A DNA stretch of 64,000 nt from Lentisphaeria bacterium. Lineage in GTDB: Bacteria; Verrucomicrobiota; Lentisphaeria; Oligosphaerales; Oligosphaeraceae. The notes beneath the pieces were generated by a model, which made no database searches, was not told the DNA's origin, and saw nothing but the letters and a program-made list of their open reading frames with translations. The position numbers and the translations under genes are program-made. Of this stretch, positions 62,095-64,000 are shown piece by piece. The DNA lies in assembly GCA_016287975.1 (NCBI GenBank), contig JAEEXV010000170.1:5234-69233 (forward strand), read 5' to 3'. The stretch's first letter is position 1, and every line of letters begins with the position of its first letter.

Positions 62095-62703
62095 ATGGAA
62101 CTGTCTGAATTCGTGTGCTCGAATAAGGAAATCGCCGACTTCATCGCCCGGAACAAGGACATCATCACGAAAGCCAGCAAGGACGCGGGGGTGCGCGAGT
62201 GCGACCGCATGCTGGTCGTCGAGGACCTCGCCATCAAGTTCGGTCAGGGCAAGCTTGTGTTCGACCCGAGCCGCGGCGTCAAGGAAAGCACGTTCATGTG
62301 CCGCGTCGCCTACAATGCCGGCTGCACCATGGCGCGCGCCGTTCGGGAGGTCGAGCTGAAGGAAAAGGAGTGGAACGTCATTCCCGACAGGCATGCCGGG
62401 ACATGCGGGTTTTCTGCTTCGGATATTCGTCTTCTTGTGAAGGAGGCGCTCAACCGCCTCGCGCGGGAATGCGAAAAGCGCAAAGTCGAGCTGCTTGTGC
62501 GCTACGTGCTTCTCGAGGAGGACCGCGACGCCGTGGCGCGTGCATACGGGGAGACGCCCGACAACGTGTCGCTCATCAAGACGCGCTGGCTTCCGCGCCT
62601 CAAGGCGCATCTCAAGGATGCAATTCGCGAAGACGAGGCGGGGAAACTGGTGCTCAGCCCCAATCGCATCGACTTTCTCAAGCCTCTCCTCAAGTGGCGC
62701 TGA
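62095..62703 (+). CDS. ECF-like RNA polymerase sigma factor
   Basis: The 202-residue protein has a region-2 pattern LVVEDLAIKFGQGKLVFDPSRG (about 40-62, compare VEDLVQEVF....FDPxRG) followed by STFMCRVAYNAGCTMARAVRE (compare STWLYRIARN). Region 4 is LLVRYVLLEEDRDAVARAYGET with SLIKTRWLPRLKAHL, a helix-turn-helix like that of ECF sigma factors. The spacing fits ECF, about 200 residues. No anti-sigma factor is evident next to it, though the following unknown protein is a candidate partner. It might read the GGAAAA-N15-CTTA promoters in block 1; that is inference. GGAGAACTGTC precedes the ATG. Confidence 0.7.
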   Translation: MELSEFVCSNKEIADFIARNKDIITKASKDAGVRECDRMLVVEDLAIKFGQGKLVFDPSRGVKESTFMCRVAYNAGCTMARAVREVELKEKEWNVIPDRHAGTCGFSASDIRLLVKEALNRLARECEKRKVELLVRYVLLEEDRDAVARAYGETPDNVSLIKTRWLPRLKAHLKDAIREDEAGKLVLSPNRIDFLKPLLKWR

Positions 62704-62801
62704 TATTCGATTCCGCCTGCCCTGCGGAGGCGGCCCCTTGGCACCGTCTTTCGCAGGGCCGGGCGGTTTTTCCTGTCCGAGAAAAAGGAGGTCTCATTCA
62801 C

Positions 62802-63473
62802 ATGGGTTCCGTGTCCCATTGTGTTTCCCGCATGGCAATGGCTGTGGTTGGCTGGGTGAAGGCTGGCTGGTGGTCGCTTTGTTTCCTTTTCAGCCTCTTG
62901 AAGAAGACAGCGAGAGTCTATGTGGGAAAGCCGGATTTGGAGGAAGCCATTTCCAGCGGCGATGCCAAGGGGATTGTCGTCTCCTTGATGGCTGGGCAGA
63001 CGTTGTTTCTGTCCGACGAAATGTTCCGGGACCGTTTTCTTTTTGCCAGCGAAGCGATTCACAAGGCGGTATGGCTCTTGGGAGTGCCCGCCCGCAGGCG
63101 TGGCGCTTTCCTGCAGGACATCCGCAAATGGATCAAGGGCGTGAAGGACGGAACGATCCCTGCCATGCTGCGGAGGCCGAGTTTCCCGAGCGCGACATGG
63201 GATGCGAGATGGAGCACGCGTGCGCAGCGCGCGGAGGCCATGCTGGCGCGCTTTGAGGGAACGCCGGAGACGCTGCCACAGGTGCGCGAGGCGGACTTGG
63301 AGAGGCTTCTCGGCACCGCCCAGCTGCTGGATGCGGGCAGCTTGAAAACCATGATCCGCGGGATATTCACGGTGGAGGAGCGGATCGCCTTGTTCTCTTT
63401 GCTCAACAGACGCTTCCGCCGCAACGTCGGTGCGGAGATCCGCAAGGAGATGGCATTCGCCCTGCTGGCTTGA
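62802..63473 (+). CDS. Uncharacterised protein after the sigma-like gene
   Basis: This 223-residue protein has a weakly hydrophobic N-terminal stretch (MAVVGWVKAGWWSLCFLFSLL, about 14-33, likely a membrane anchor) and then a helical soluble part with FRDRFLFASEAIHKAVW and a basic FRRNVGAEIRKEM near the end. I do not recognise a family. The start at 62802 is set by AAAAAGGAGG at 62784. It lies 98 bp after the sigma-like gene. A short inverted GGCGGCC/GGGCCGGGC hairpin lies in between. A membrane-bound partner, for example of the sigma factor, is conceivable but not supported directly. Confidence 0.5.
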   Translation: MGSVSHCVSRMAMAVVGWVKAGWWSLCFLFSLLKKTARVYVGKPDLEEAISSGDAKGIVVSLMAGQTLFLSDEMFRDRFLFASEAIHKAVWLLGVPARRRGAFLQDIRKWIKGVKDGTIPAMLRRPSFPSATWDARWSTRAQRAEAMLARFEGTPETLPQVREADLERLLGTAQLLDAGSLKTMIRGIFTVEERIALFSLLNRRFRRNVGAEIRKEMAFALLA

Positions 63474-63528
63474 ACTGGGCACGCGGGGGCATGCGCAGGG
63501 CGCCTCGGGAGGCATTATATTGAGCCCG

Positions 63529-64000
63529 ATGGAGATTTACGACGGTCATCTGCATTTGGCGGAGGCGGGGCGGCTGGCGGCCTGGCGCGCGGCGGGGGTG
63601 CGGCGGATGTGCGTGGCGTCGGCGCGTCCAGCGGAGTGGGACGGGGTGCTGGCGCTGAGGGGGGTGGCGGCGGCGCTCGGCATCCATCCGTGGCACGCGC
63701 AGGAGGGGACGGAGGCGGCGCTGGCGCGGCTGTCGCAATTGCTGGCGGCGCATCCGACGTGCTGCGTGGGTGAGATCGGCCTCGACTATGCGGTGCAGAA
63801 CGCGGACCGGGCGCTGCAGTGGCGCGTCTTCGCGGCGCAGGCGGAGATGGCGGGACCGGAGCATCCGCTGGTGCTGCATCTGCGGCAATGCGGCGGGGAG
63901 TTCGGGCGGCTGCGGGAATTGCTCGCGGGACGCGTCTTCGTGCTGCACGGCTTCAGCGGCAGCCTGGAGAGCGCGCGGGCGTGGCTGGCGCTGCCAGGCG
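63529..64000 (+). CDS. TatD-family metal-dependent hydrolase, 5' part only
   Basis: The 157 visible codons run off the right edge. MEIYDGHLHL (Asp5, His7, His9) gives the first metal motif and CVGEIGLDY (about 82-90) the second, with VLHLRQCGGEF and VFVLHGFSGS as the following His-bearing strands. TatD proteins are 3'-5' DNases and hydrolases with a TIM barrel, normally about 260 residues, so about 100 residues are missing. The ATG is weakly preceded by a ribosome site. Confidence 0.85.
   Translation, partial: MEIYDGHLHLAEAGRLAAWRAAGVRRMCVASARPAEWDGVLALRGVAAALGIHPWHAQEGTEAALARLSQLLAAHPTCCVGEIGLDYAVQNADRALQWRVFAAQAEMAGPEHPLVLHLRQCGGEFGRLRELLAGRVFVLHGFSGSLESARAWLALPG

Overview
The window comes from a GC-rich bacterium whose gene content fits the Lentisphaerae/Kiritimatiellae side of the Verrucomicrobiota-Planctomycetes group. 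Three prepilin-type secreted proteins with the [24 protein letters not shown] leader (written here only by name) sit inside sugar-degradation operons, next to large signal-peptide-bearing glycosidases, a beta-helix protein, FAD-dependent oxidoreductases and paired Gfo/Idh/MocA dehydrogenases. This is inference from gene style; there is no rRNA or other strong taxonomic marker.

Block 1 (1-33.5 kb) is an accessory island that looks like a multi-layer conflict or stress system. It holds a compact RNA polymerase beta-subunit paralogue (cut by the left edge); a DHH phosphoesterase overlapping a giant fusion of Csx3-like domains, P-loop NTPase, cytidine deaminase-like domain and nucleotidyltransferase; a VWA protein fused to a NYN/Zc3h12a-type RNase; a TerY-P type kinase; a CARF-HEPN (Csx1/TM1812-like) RNase without any CRISPR array; a possible sigma-like protein; a Lon-like/TPR protein; three large paralogues with a YIDES-type (RNase H-fold-like) motif and TPR-like C-termini; an AlbA_2/Schlafen-like membrane protein; a TerY VWA protein with a PP2C phosphatase; a J-domain membrane protein; and a patatin lipase fused to the Lon-like/TPR module. 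Two families carry invariant C-terminal peptides (LPFN[FY][RK] and FPGL[KR]YWY).

The island is held together by cis elements. Five promoters share an exact GGAAAA-N15-CTTA architecture, like an ECF-sigma promoter. Two operons have an 81-82 nt tRNA-like leader that folds like the tRNA domain of tmRNA without the tag-coding part and has a G3-U70 pair. A family of terminal-inverted-repeat elements (GTTCCCCA...TGGGGAAC) occupies nearly every long intergenic gap.

Block 2 (33.9-58.6 kb) is ordinary metabolism: panD-bioB, an ArsR-regulated zinc-type CDF exporter, two Gfo/Idh/MocA dehydrogenases, and a plant-polysaccharide (probably pectin/rhamnogalacturonan) utilisation region with an AraC regulator whose likely operator can be seen upstream of two operons. 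A Cys-rich internally duplicated protein ends the block.

Block 3 (58.7-64 kb) returns to island-like content: a TIR element, a MoxR-type AAA ATPase with a DUF2201-like metallopeptidase/VWA partner, a SAM-I/IV-like riboswitch candidate with a terminator, an ECF-like sigma factor, an unknown protein and the start of a TatD nuclease gene cut by the right edge.
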